Source: Flavobacterium piscis (lineage in GTDB: Bacteria > Bacteroidota > Bacteroidia > Flavobacteriales > Flavobacteriaceae). Taken from it: a DNA stretch of 64,000 nt. The stretch spans positions 124,001 to 188,000 of the forward strand of contig NZ_LVEN01000008.1 in NCBI RefSeq assembly GCF_001686925.1. The letters are read 5' to 3'. The notes beneath the pieces were generated by a model. The model did no database searches. It was not told where the DNA came from and saw only the letters and a program-made list of their open reading frames with translations. A program made the position numbers and the translations under genes. Below, one piece after another: positions 43,963-52,145 of the stretch. How positions within the stretch are numbered: position 1 is the first letter of the stretch; the number at the start of each line of letters is the position of its first letter.

Positions 43963-44922
43963 CTAACTTCTCACACTTGCCAGAAGGTCATGAGGGTACC
44001 CCAAAGTAATAGCGCTCAATTGATCCAATTGTTGAATCTGTTCAGTTGTTAATTCTATTGAAGACGCTTTTATTCCGTCATAAAAATGATCAAGTGTACG
44101 AGCGCCTAATATTGGAAAAGCTCCTTTAGATTTTACCCAGCTAAAGGCTACTTGCCCGGGCGTTGCACCAATTTCTTGCGCAACGACAAAAAGCTGATCC
44201 AGAATTGTTTTTGTTTTCTCATCTTCCAGATAATCAGAATTGCTAAGCGTTATTCGTCCGGTTTCTCCTTTTCGGTATTTTCCGGTTAGTGTGCCGCCTG
44301 CCAAAGGCGAATACATCATCGTTCCTAATCCTAATTGTTCTGCCATTGGAATAAATTCACGATCTGGAGTACGCTGCAATAAATTATATTCGATTTGAAC
44401 AGCAGTCAATTTGGTAGAAGCGGCTATGGCAGCTACTTTCCACGCAGGAAAATTAGTCAAGCCTGTATATAAAACCTTTCCGCTTTTAACTAAATCTTCC
44501 AGACCTCTACTAATTTCGTCAAGCGGTGTAACATCATCATCAAAATGTGGCATATAGATATCAATATAATCAGTCTTTAGGCGTTTCAAGCTTGATTCTA
44601 CAGCTTGTCTCATTGCTTTGCGATGATTTCCAAAATTGCTGATTTTAGGGTTGGCTTCACTGCTTTGGGTATATTTTGTACAGATGATAAAATTATTGCG
44701 CTGATGTTCTATAAACCGACCTATTAGTTCTTCAGATTCTCCAAGCTGGTAACGATCAGAGGTATCTATAAAATTTCCGCCCGCATTCGCATAAGCAGTT
44801 AATATTTTATGAACTTCTTCGGGGTTTGTTCCGTGTCCTTTGCGCGTTCCAAAGCTAGCTGCACCCAATATAATCTCGCTTGAATATAAGCCCGTTCCTG
44901 TGCCGAATAATTTGTATTTCAT
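43963..44922 (-). CDS. Aldo/keto reductase
   Basis: NADPH-dependent aldo/keto reductase (319 aa, one TIM barrel, no signal peptide). The active-site tetrad is recognisable: Asp and Tyr in NFIDTSDRYQLGESEE, Lys in FIICTKYTQ, His in IDIYMPHFDDD. AVQIEYNLLQRTPDREFIP and GTMMYSPLAGGTLTGKY are typical of the Kvbeta-like/YajO group. It is divergent from an HxlR regulator, with an inverted repeat in the shared 118-bp promoter region, so regulation by that HxlR protein is likely. Substrate is unknown; HxlR-linked reductases often deal with reactive aldehydes or quinones. Confidence 0.9.
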   Translation of the reverse strand: MKYKLFGTGTGLYSSEIILGAASFGTRKGHGTNPEEVHKILTAYANAGGNFIDTSDRYQLGESEELIGRFIEHQRNNFIICTKYTQSSEANPKISNFGNHRKAMRQAVESSLKRLKTDYIDIYMPHFDDDVTPLDEISRGLEDLVKSGKVLYTGLTNFPAWKVAAIAASTKLTAVQIEYNLLQRTPDREFIPMAEQLGLGTMMYSPLAGGTLTGKYRKGETGRITLSNSDYLEDEKTKTILDQLFVVAQEIGATPGQVAFSWVKSKGAFPILGARTLDHFYDGIKASSIELTTEQIQQLDQLSAITLGYPHDLLASVRS

Positions 44923-44970
44923 GATATTTTTATTTTTGTAAAGCTACAAACCGCTTTTAAATCAATCAAG

Positions 44971-44990
44971 TACGGCTAAATTCAGCCGTA
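44971..44990. promoter_or_regulatory. Inverted repeat TACGGCT-N6-AGCCGTA, candidate HxlR operator
   Basis: Perfect 7-bp half sites, 6-bp spacer, centred in the divergent promoter region between the aldo/keto reductase and HxlR genes. HxlR proteins are winged-helix dimers that bind such inverted repeats in front of a divergent target gene. Confidence 0.65.
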
Positions 44991-45013
44991 TAAGATTTAT
45001 CATTTTTATACTT

Positions 45014-45021
45014 TACCTTTG
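45014..45021 (+). promoter_or_regulatory. -7 element TACCTTTG of the hxlR-like gene
   Basis: Matches TAnnTTTG and ends 19 bp before the ATG, giving a very short leader. The proposed operator lies 23 bp upstream, in position to block or aid polymerase. The -33 match is weak. Confidence 0.5.
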
Positions 45022-45040
45022 GCATTCAATTCAATTAATT

Positions 45041-45397
45041 ATGTACAAAAAGAAGATTCCTGTAGACTTAAACTGTGGACTGCATTTGTTTATGGAAGTC
45101 ATTCAGGGTAAGTGGAAAATCAGTCTGATCTGGTGTATTTACTCAGGCATAAAACGTCCAGGTGAACTTCAGCGCAAAATACCAAAAGCATCCAGAAGAC
45201 TGCTCGATAATCAGTTAAATGAGCTTGTTAATCACGGCATTTTAACCAAAATCACTTTTAACGAACGCCCTTTAAAGGTCGAGTATAAATTGACTTCTTT
45301 AGGAAAATCACTTATTCCTGCAATTGAATTCACGGCACAATGGGGCGAAGATAACCGTGAAGAATTAGAAAAATTAATCGTTAAAACTCAACTCTGA
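45041..45397 (+). CDS. HxlR-family winged-helix regulator
   Basis: Small DNA-binding protein (118 aa) with the HxlR landmarks: MEVIQGKWKISLIWCIYSGIKRPGEL, the recognition helix IPKASRRLLDNQLNEL, and the wing VEYKLTSLGKSL. The N-terminal Cys in DLNCGLHLF is the position used for redox or electrophile sensing in several family members. It is divergent from the aldo/keto reductase, 37 bp ahead of an AraC gene on the same strand. It is a probable regulator of the reductase and perhaps of its own operon. Confidence 0.9.
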   Translation: MYKKKIPVDLNCGLHLFMEVIQGKWKISLIWCIYSGIKRPGELQRKIPKASRRLLDNQLNELVNHGILTKITFNERPLKVEYKLTSLGKSLIPAIEFTAQWGEDNREELEKLIVKTQL

Positions 45398-45434
45398 AGG
45401 CAGCTTATAACAATAAAGAAGACATAAAAATATC

Positions 45435-46292
45435 ATGGTAAACGATTATAAAAAACACGATCTATACGGCAAGACGCTGATTCAGAAAATTGAATTGACA
45501 CCGCCGTTTAAATTTGATTTTCCGGTTACAGAACAGGCTTGTTTTTTATATGTGAAAGGAGGTGAGCTTGAATATCAGATCGATGACGAACAAATTAATA
45601 TCGCTATGAATTATTCGTTATTGCTAAATTGTATAAATTCAGGAAAACAGATTTACAATTCAAGTTCAAAAAGTAATTGTGAAATTGTGATTGTGACCTT
45701 TTATCCGGAGATATTAAAAAAGATATACGACAGGGAACTTCCATTATTGCTCAGGAAACCAAAGAATATAATATCGAATAAATCAAGTGAAAAAATAAAC
45801 AACGATTTTCTTATTCAGAAATACATCGAAGGATTATTGTTTTATTTTGAAAATCCTTCTTTGATCAACGAAGATATCCTGATTTTGAAAGTAAGAGAGA
45901 TTATCCTTTTGCTGTCACAAACACAAAATGCAGAATCCATACAAGTAATATTATCACAGCTTTTTTCTCCCACAACTTACACTTTCAAACAAATAATTGA
46001 AGCAAATTTATTTTCAAAGCTCACAATTGAAGAACTCGCGCAACAAAATAATTTGAGTGTGTCATCATTCAAACGTGAATTTGCAAAATTATACAACGAT
46101 ACACCTGCCAATTATATTAAAGCTAGGAAGCTGGAGAAAGCCGCCGAATTGCTTCAGGTTTCGGATCAGCGTATTACTGAAATAGCGTTTGACTGCGGTT
46201 TTAATGATCTTGCAAATTTCACCAAAAGTTTTACCAGCAAATACAGTGTTAGTCCAACAAACTACCGACAGAAGCAGAATAACAAGCACTAA
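45435..46292 (+). CDS. AraC-family transcriptional regulator
   Basis: 285-aa regulator. The N-terminal part resembles a cupin-like sensor (FLYVKGGELEYQIDDEQINI). The C-terminal AraC domain has LTIEELAQQNNLSVSSFKREFAKLYND, YIKARKLEKAAELL, and IAFDCGFNDLANFTKSFTSKYSVSP. It follows the hxlR-like gene after 37 bp and is likely co-transcribed; the hairpin at 46,314 ends the unit. Two regulators in one operon beside a single reductase is unusual. Target genes are not evident. Confidence 0.87.
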   Translation: MVNDYKKHDLYGKTLIQKIELTPPFKFDFPVTEQACFLYVKGGELEYQIDDEQINIAMNYSLLLNCINSGKQIYNSSSKSNCEIVIVTFYPEILKKIYDRELPLLLRKPKNIISNKSSEKINNDFLIQKYIEGLLFYFENPSLINEDILILKVREIILLLSQTQNAESIQVILSQLFSPTTYTFKQIIEANLFSKLTIEELAQQNNLSVSSFKREFAKLYNDTPANYIKARKLEKAAELLQVSDQRITEIAFDCGFNDLANFTKSFTSKYSVSPTNYRQKQNNKH

Positions 46293-46313
46293 TTATAAGT
46301 TCAGGTTTCTAAT

Positions 46314-46348
46314 CATCCTTAAATAGTTATTTTAGGGATGCTTTTTTT
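46314..46348 (+). terminator. Rho-independent terminator after the AraC gene
   Basis: CATCCTTAAA (46314-46323) pairs with TTTAGGGATG (46331-46340, one G-T), followed by C and seven T. It lies 22 bp after the AraC stop. Confidence 0.85.
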
Positions 46349-46450
46349 ATGAACTAAATTGCCAAATAATTGGACTAATTCACAAAATGAATCCCCTCGA
46401 TCTATCGGAAGTTTGTACTGTATTATCAAACAAATTTAAATCAATATAAA

Positions 46451-46945
46451 ATGGGATTATCAAGTTTAGGAATTTTTCATACTATCATTGGTGTTGCCGC
46501 AATTATAGCAGCATTAACAGGCTTTATCAAATACGGTAAAATCAATTTGAACGCATTATCCGGTAAAATCTATTTTTACGGAACAGTCGTTACCTCACTA
46601 ACCTCATTGGGCATTTCAAAACATGGCGGGTTCAATCCCGGACATGTTTTTGCTGTTTTTATTATCATTCTGGCGTTAGCAGCTTATTTTCTGAATTCAA
46701 AAAAGAAAAACAGCGGGAGAGCACGTTATTTTGAAAATTTCTGGCTGTCGTTTAGTTTTTTCCTGTCTCTTGTTCCAACTGTTAATGAAACTTTTACCAG
46801 AGTTCCGGTAGGACATCCCTTAGCAAAGGACATAAAAGATCCGGTAATAGCGACTACACTTCTTGTTTTATTGGTACTTTTTACTGCAGGATCTATATAT
46901 CAGTTTAGAAGACAGAGCTTTATCAATTCGTCATTAGTGGCTTAA
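46451..46945 (+). CDS. Small integral membrane protein of unknown function
   Basis: 164 aa with about five hydrophobic helices (roughly residues 7-25, 41-60, 67-85, 97-115 and 135-153). Recognisable local features are ALSGKIYFYGT, ISKHGGFNPGHVFAVF with a membrane-embedded His, and PTVNETFTRVPVGHPLA. The layout resembles bacterial four/five-helix membrane proteins that bind haem or quinone, but no named family is certain. It lies alone between a terminator upstream and a convergent kinase gene. The true function is not known. Confidence 0.7.
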   Translation: MGLSSLGIFHTIIGVAAIIAALTGFIKYGKINLNALSGKIYFYGTVVTSLTSLGISKHGGFNPGHVFAVFIIILALAAYFLNSKKKNSGRARYFENFWLSFSFFLSLVPTVNETFTRVPVGHPLAKDIKDPVIATTLLVLLVLFTAGSIYQFRRQSFINSSLVA

Positions 46946-47075
46946 CTTTACAGCTTCAGCTTGAAGAACAGCTTATGTGTTGATTAACTTTTTCGAACTG
47001 GTAGTTCTTTCTAAGTTGGACACTTTTTACCTTAGGGAAATGCAACTTACTGATCCGTTTAAGACATATTTAAAA

Positions 47076-47106
47076 AACCTCCAAATTTGAATTTTGGAGT
47101 TTTTTT
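47076..47106. terminator. Terminator between convergent genes
   Basis: CTCCAAA (47079-47085) pairs with TTTGGAG (47093-47099), extended by flanking A/T runs after one mismatch, with TTTTTT after the right arm and, on the other strand, after the left arm. It serves the membrane-protein gene and probably the minus-strand kinase. Confidence 0.7.
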
Positions 47107-47200
47107 ATCAGAAATAGTTTTCTTTCAATCATTGCGGCCAAGAGGATTTTGCTGTCAGGTCTGCAAAACAAAGGTAAGCCTACATTGTAAATAGCATGAA

Positions 47201-49192
47201 TTAAAAGTTCTTTGGCAGGTATACGTTAAATACGGCTCCATTTTCATTGCTTTGCAGGGCATCAATCTCACCATGATGGTTCTGGATAATTTTCTTGCAC
47301 ATTGCCAGCCCGATTCCTGTGCCTGCAAATTCACTTTTTCTGTGCAATTTTTGAAATATATCAAAAATTTTCTGGGTGTCTTCGGGTTTCATGCCGATGC
47401 CATTATCGGTAAACTGAATTTTATAATAGGATATTCCTTCTTTTAGATTTACTGACCGGGCTTCCTCTGGGGAAGCAATAGTACAATGGATATGAATTTT
47501 AGGCTTTACGCCGGGGCGTATAAATTTTAAGGCATTGCCTATGAGATTAAAAAACAGCTGGGACATCTGAAGTGGTATGCCTTTGATGACCGGCAGCGTG
47601 TTCCATGTGACTTCAGCCCCTGTGCGCTCCATGAGCAAATCATAATCTTCAAGCGCATTTTTGGCGGTATCTTCAAGATTGACTGCAACAAAGGACTCAT
47701 CGTCTTTTGGCAGGGCAGAGTAGGCGAGTACATCGCGGATAAGTTTGCCCATACGAGCAGTGGCATCTTTTATTTTATCTATGTAGCCTAGTGTTTTTGG
47801 GTCAAGATGCTCTGTGATTTTGCCCTCGAGAAGCTGCACAAAAGTGCTGATTTTGCGAAGCGGTTCCTGCAGGTCATGGGAAGCTATGTAGGCAAACTGT
47901 TCGAGTTCCTCATTGGAATGTATGAGTTGCACGTTGGTCTGTTCCAATTCTTCATTTGTAGCCCTTAATTCCTCAATAACAGCGGCAATCTCTTCGGTAC
48001 GCTGCTGTATCTGGTTTTCCAGCTCCATCTGCAGTTCCATCTGGATGGTAATATCCTGTGCGGTTCCGTTCATGCGTACCGGGTTCCCCTCGGGATCAAA
48101 AACAGTTTTTCCCTGGGCATGCAATATTCTTTTCTTTCCGGTTGTGGGATGGATCACCGTATAGATTTCATCATAGACTCCTCCTGATTCCGGATTCAGT
48201 GCCCATGCCACGGCATTTGCAACCCTTTGCTGGTCTTCCTCCAGCAGTATCGGTATAACTTCATTATAGTCCTGTGCGGCAGGGTCATAACCAAACCATT
48301 CGATCAGGCGGTCGGAATATGTAAGACCGTTTGACGCCACATCAATGCTCCATGTACCGAGCTGTGCAAGTTCAACAGCACCTCTCATGTTTTGTTCGGC
48401 CTCTGCCAGCTTGTTGCTGGCCACTACCTCTTCTGTTACATCAATTGCAGTGCAAATGACACCATAGATCTTACCTTTCGCATCGTATAGCGGTTTGTAT
48501 GTGTAATCATAATAACCGTAATAAGGTAAGCCATTTTGGATGAACATGATCCGGGAGGCCGTTTGGGAATGAATTTCTCCTGTATTTAAAACATTGCTAT
48601 AGGCCCCGAACAAATGCGTCTCCCTAAGCTCGGGTACTGCTTCCATGATGGGCAAGCCGATAATGGAATCACCCTTGCCGAATATTTCCAGCATTTTCTC
48701 ATTGGCTGCGCGCAGAACCATATCAGGTCCTGTGTAAACCAATTTAGCCACAGGAGAATTATAAAAAACGGTATTCGCAAATTTTTCGCTTTCTTCTACT
48801 TTTTGCCTTTGTATGACCTGCGTGGTATTATCCATTGCCCATACTGCCACTTTTTTTACCTGCCCGGCTGTATCTTTTAAGGGGGCGTATACTAAAGTCA
48901 TATAAACAGTTTCTTCCTTACCGTGCCTGATCACCTTGCGTTGGGCTTCACTGGCAGTGTAAGGATTCCCGTCAGAAATAACATCCGCCAGGGCGCTTTC
49001 ATAGTATGGGCGCGCTTCAGGAAAAGCATCCCAGTAAAAATGACCAAGGATTGCTTCGCGCGGTTTTCCGGCCACGGCTATAAAGCTGTCGTTTAAAATT
49101 TCAACAACCTGTGTCCGGGCATCCAGGACGCAGATGCCGACAGGGGCATTCATCACTAATAAATAAAGTTCCTGTTGGTTTTCGATATTCAT
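47201..49192 (-). CDS. PAS-domain sensor histidine kinase
   Basis: 663-aa cytoplasmic sensor kinase. Three PAS/PAC domains (about 1-130, 140-260, 265-390) are followed by a coiled coil (about 390-430, EELRATNEELEQTNVQ), a HisKA domain with His439 in IASHDLQEPLRKI, and an ATPase domain with LIGNALKFI, FTDNGIGMKPED and GTGIGLAMCKKII. It has no membrane segment. The base composition is visibly richer in G+C than the neighbouring glycan genes (about half G+C in bases 49,021-49,080 by hand count), which suggests acquisition from another lineage. A divergent receiver-only regulator starts about 480 bp away and may be its partner. Confidence 0.92.
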   Translation of the reverse strand: MNIENQQELYLLVMNAPVGICVLDARTQVVEILNDSFIAVAGKPREAILGHFYWDAFPEARPYYESALADVISDGNPYTASEAQRKVIRHGKEETVYMTLVYAPLKDTAGQVKKVAVWAMDNTTQVIQRQKVEESEKFANTVFYNSPVAKLVYTGPDMVLRAANEKMLEIFGKGDSIIGLPIMEAVPELRETHLFGAYSNVLNTGEIHSQTASRIMFIQNGLPYYGYYDYTYKPLYDAKGKIYGVICTAIDVTEEVVASNKLAEAEQNMRGAVELAQLGTWSIDVASNGLTYSDRLIEWFGYDPAAQDYNEVIPILLEEDQQRVANAVAWALNPESGGVYDEIYTVIHPTTGKKRILHAQGKTVFDPEGNPVRMNGTAQDITIQMELQMELENQIQQRTEEIAAVIEELRATNEELEQTNVQLIHSNEELEQFAYIASHDLQEPLRKISTFVQLLEGKITEHLDPKTLGYIDKIKDATARMGKLIRDVLAYSALPKDDESFVAVNLEDTAKNALEDYDLLMERTGAEVTWNTLPVIKGIPLQMSQLFFNLIGNALKFIRPGVKPKIHIHCTIASPEEARSVNLKEGISYYKIQFTDNGIGMKPEDTQKIFDIFQKLHRKSEFAGTGIGLAMCKKIIQNHHGEIDALQSNENGAVFNVYLPKNF

Positions 49193-49668
49193 ATGATTAG
49201 ATTAAATAAGGACACGTAAGATTTTTTTTTTCGGTATTTTTAAGACTTAACTAAAAATTTTATTACATAGAATTAAACCAAATTAATCAATTATCAGGAG
49301 TTTAAAAAATGTTTATTTAAAATATAATTTATTGTTGTACTAATTTTATCAAATGAGTCAATGTCGGGTAAAAAGCGAAAATTAAACTTACAAGAAATGG
49401 CCGTTGTTTTTATATATAGTACTTTTATTTGTCCGCTGTCATGTGTATTTGGCCACAGGTTTTCCATAAGCTTTTCAACCACCTTTTTGACGTTTTTTAA
49501 CACTTTAAAAAAGGTTTAATCTCTCTTTTATGTAACTTTTAATTAATAATATACAGCTTATTACTTCAATAATCTACTAAGCTATTATAGAGTGTAACAT
49601 TGTTAGGTTGCGGAAATTTTTTTTTAGGTAATTAAATAGTACTTTTGGAAATTGTAAAACCACCTGAT
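49193..49668. other. Divergent spacer between kinase and response regulator
   Basis: About 475 bp of A+T-rich sequence with no credible ORF or terminator. It must carry the promoters of the two divergent genes, but I could not pick out clear elements. Confidence 0.4.
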
Positions 49669-50178
49669 ATGATAAGTTCTGAAAATTCTGCCCCAACTAA
49701 TAAAGATTTACAAGGAAAAGAGCCGATAAAAATTATATTGGCTGAAGATGATAAGGATGATCAGGAATTATTTATGGAAGCGCTTAATGCAACAAAAGTC
49801 CCTTCTGAAGTTATTACGGTAGGAAATGGCGAGGAATTAGTGAGCACCCTTAAAGATCCTGCTGAACCAAAACCTGATATTGTTTTTATAGACATAAATA
49901 TGCCCGTAAAAGGAGGCAAGCAGGCATTGGAAGAAATCAAGAGCGATGAAAAACTTAAGGAAATTCCTGCCGTTATGCTCTCCACTTCCAATCATCCCAA
50001 TGAAATTGAAGAGACTTTTAATAAGGGAGCAAACCTCTTTGTGCAAAAACCTAGTTCTTTTAGCGGTTTTATTCTCATTTTAAAAAAAGTATTCATTCTC
50101 CATTGGACAAAAGCTTTGGTAAATCCCGTTAAAAATATATTTTTTGTTTCTGAAAAGAATATATCGCAGCAGGATTAA
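49669..50178 (+). CDS. Single-domain response regulator
   Basis: Receiver-only protein of 169 aa: IKIILAEDDKDDQELFMEAL forms the acidic pocket, PDIVFIDINMPVKGG the phosphoacceptor Asp, VMLSTSNHP the conserved Ser/Thr, and LFVQKPSSF the conserved Lys. There is no effector domain. I start at the ATG at 49669; an upstream in-frame TTG at 49645 would add eight residues. It is a likely phosphorylation partner of the divergent PAS kinase. It is related to, but clearly different from, the receiver at 34,079. Confidence 0.87.
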   Translation: MISSENSAPTNKDLQGKEPIKIILAEDDKDDQELFMEALNATKVPSEVITVGNGEELVSTLKDPAEPKPDIVFIDINMPVKGGKQALEEIKSDEKLKEIPAVMLSTSNHPNEIEETFNKGANLFVQKPSSFSGFILILKKVFILHWTKALVNPVKNIFFVSEKNISQQD

Positions 50179-50309
50179 ATAATAGTATTTCTCTCTTGTG
50201 CAAGACCACACTTGCACTAATTACAAGGTACTGACAACTGTTTTTATAAGCCTTTTTGAGATTTAGGGCAATAGTAGTACCTTAGCCATATACAAAAAAA
50301 TCTCGACCA

Positions 50310-50968
50310 ATGGAACCCCGCGCAGTATATCAGACTATCAGCGTTTAATGATATGATCCACGACACGATAAGTTCGCGTTTTGAAGGACAGCGTTTCTAT
50401 GTACTGGCCGATATCACCAATCATTCCTATAAGACAGATAAAAAGATCCATTATTTTGAGCTGGTGGAAAAAGCGCAGAACGGTAACGCGATTATAGCCA
50501 GGATGATGGCCAAATAATGGGGAGGTGGAGCGGTTCGTATTGAGGAGTTTGAAAAAAATACCGGACAAACCTTTACCAACAACCTGCATGTTCTGGTTCT
50601 GGTGAGCGTGGATTATCATCCCTTATACGGTTTGTCTGTGAGTGTGCTGGATATCGACAGCAATTTTATGCTGGGAATACTCGAACAGCAGCGAAATGCC
50701 ATCTTGGAGCGTCTGGTAAAAGAAAATGTTATATCCTAAAAGAAGGTGATGGTTACTCCACTTATAACAGCCGGCTTCAGCTTCCTGAGGTAATCCAGAG
50801 AGTAGCTGTAATCTCTTCGAGCAGTTCGGCCCGAAACCGGGATCGGCCACCAGAAAAATGTCAGTATCGCGGCCCTGCTGGCCCATACCCATACCAAAAC
50901 ACCCACCAAGGCGGCGAAATTTATCATTGCCCATAACCGCCGTTTTGAGCTTGGGATACTCTCGCTAG
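50310..50968 (+). pseudogene. xseA: Decayed exodeoxyribonuclease VII large subunit (xseA)
   Basis: Translating the plus strand in segments gives recognisable Bacteroidetes XseA: FYVLADITNHSYKTDKKIHY, FELVEKAQNG, VLVLVSVDYHPLYGLSVSV, DIDSNFMLGILEQQRNAI, then in another frame YSTYNSRLQLPEVIQRVAVI and TKAAKFIIAHNRRFELGI. There is an in-frame TAA at 50516, another near 50738, and frameshifts afterwards; the catalytic and C-terminal parts are missing. It is therefore a pseudogene. The functional protein, with XseB, degrades single-stranded DNA. Long minus-strand reading frames across it are shadows. It runs directly into a recombinase remnant. Confidence 0.8.
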
Positions 50969-51175
50969 CAAAATATTGCAATAAAAGCACAACAGCTTTT
51001 TAGTGAGGAATTGTTTTATCGAGTACAGGATGTTCTTGACAGTAAAGCACTGACATTTAGGCCGAAAATTAAGACTATTGAGAATTTTTCTTTGAGAGGT
51101 TTTTTTCTTTGTCCAAAGTGCGGTCAGAAGTTAACAGGAAGTAAATGTAAAGGACTGATTGAGATTTATTACTAA
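50969..51175 (+). pseudogene. Remnant of a serine site-specific recombinase, C-terminal zinc-ribbon part
   Basis: The frame 50969-51175 reads SEELFYRVQDVLDSKALTF and then LRGFFLCPKCGQKLTGSKCKG, the end of the recombinase domain and the zinc-ribbon (CPKCG) of large serine recombinases. The catalytic N-terminal domain is absent. The fragment stops at TAC TAA, before the second Cys pair would normally follow. It abuts the xseA remnant with no gap, so a deletion probably fused two decayed genes. It marks a former mobile element here. Confidence 0.75.
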
Positions 51176-51370
51176 AGATTACAGTAACATACGTTGGTTT
51201 AGATATTGAAAATATATTCTTTATTGAAAAGATTAGTAGCAGAGCTCCGCATTTTCGAACATTACGGTTTTACAAGTATTGAATTGCTAATTCAAAATTC
51301 TATAAGCTATGATTATAACATAAACTAAAAGGTATGCAATTAAAACAACTACTGTGGTAAATTATTAAAT

Positions 51371-51452
51371 ATTGTTTCATTTTAAAATTTCATTGTTTCA
51401 TTTTACAAAATGGAACGTTAAATTTCTTACAAGAAAGCAATTTTTCTTACAA
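51371..51452 (+). promoter_or_regulatory. Two pairs of about 20-bp-spaced direct repeats with an inverted repeat
   Basis: ATTGTTTCATTTTA occurs at 51371 and 51392 (21 bp apart). GTTTCATTTT at 51395 is inverted in AAAATGGAAC just after it. TTTCTTACAA occurs at 51423 and 51443 (20 bp apart). The region 51176-51683 has no gene; this looks like a regulatory region orphaned by gene decay. Confidence 0.4.
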
Positions 51453-51505
51453 TTAAATTAATTTTGTGGAACTGAAATAAACTTAGAATTCTTTTTATTT
51501 CTTTA

Positions 51506-51547
51506 TCTGCACATTTCTCGATAGATTCTGCAATCTGCCTCTACAAT
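51506..51547 (+). promoter_or_regulatory. Repeated TCTGCA/TCTACAAT sites upstream of the OmpA remnant
   Basis: TCTGCACAT (51506), TCTGCAAT (51527, 21 bp later) and TCTACAAT (51540) resemble the repeats before susC at 17,026-17,066. They lie about 140 bp ahead of the decayed OmpA gene. Confidence 0.35.
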
Positions 51548-51683
51548 ACTTTTTTACTCGCCATTTGCTTTAAAGTTTTTTTAAGTGATCTATGCCGTAG
51601 CTTTCTTAATTTTTGTTGAATAGTAAAGTTGATTACCCACTGTATAAATAGCAAAATCAAAAACTATAAATCAATTATGAAAT

Positions 51684-52024
51684 ATGATTTATTTTGATTT
51701 GGATAAATCTAACATTAGGACAGAAGTGGGAGCTATTGATTTAGAAAATATAGTAGTTGTATTAAACGAAAATCCAACAATGAAACTTGCCATTCGTTCG
51801 CATACATATGGTAGGGCAACCTTCAAATATAATCAGGCTTTATCGAACAGAAGAACAAAATCAACAATATAATGGCTGGTTAAAAATGGAATCAACCCAA
51901 ACGATTAATCGGCAATGGATATGGTGAAACTTAGCTTGTAAACAAATGTGCTGATTGTATACCGTGTGCAGAAGATGAACATCAGGAAAACACACGAAGC
52001 GAATTTATTATTACTGATTTGTAA
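51684..52024 (+). pseudogene. Decayed OmpA-family C-terminal domain
   Basis: The readable part begins MIYFDLDKSNIRTEVGAIDL and continues with SHTYGRATFKYNQALSNRR, then after a stop with WLVKNGINPN, after a frameshift with GNGYGETxLVNKCADCIPC and finally EHQENTRSEFIITD, the complete OmpA peptidoglycan-binding domain. Disruptions are TAA near 51870, a lost base near 51904, and TAG near 51930. The upstream beta-barrel/repeat portion is missing altogether. This OmpA subtype, with the KCADG...C insertion, normally accompanies PorP/SprF proteins and type IX secretion cargo, which fits the next two genes. Confidence 0.8.
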
Positions 52025-52145
52025 TAAATACAGTCCTGCTATAACAGTAAAACAATTAATCAAATCAATCACATATAAACATAGATTTTTTATCCTTTAA
52101 AATTTTACAGACAGATGCGTTAATTTTTAATCAAAAAGTAAAGCC

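Noticed and set aside
46451..46945. Naming the small membrane protein as a haem or quinone protein
   Set aside because: The single conserved-looking His is not enough; no diagnostic motif could be confirmed by reading alone.
50338..50934. Two minus-strand reading frames of about 100 aa
   Set aside because: They lie opposite clear xseA-like segments on the plus strand and show no domain; they are shadows of the decayed gene.
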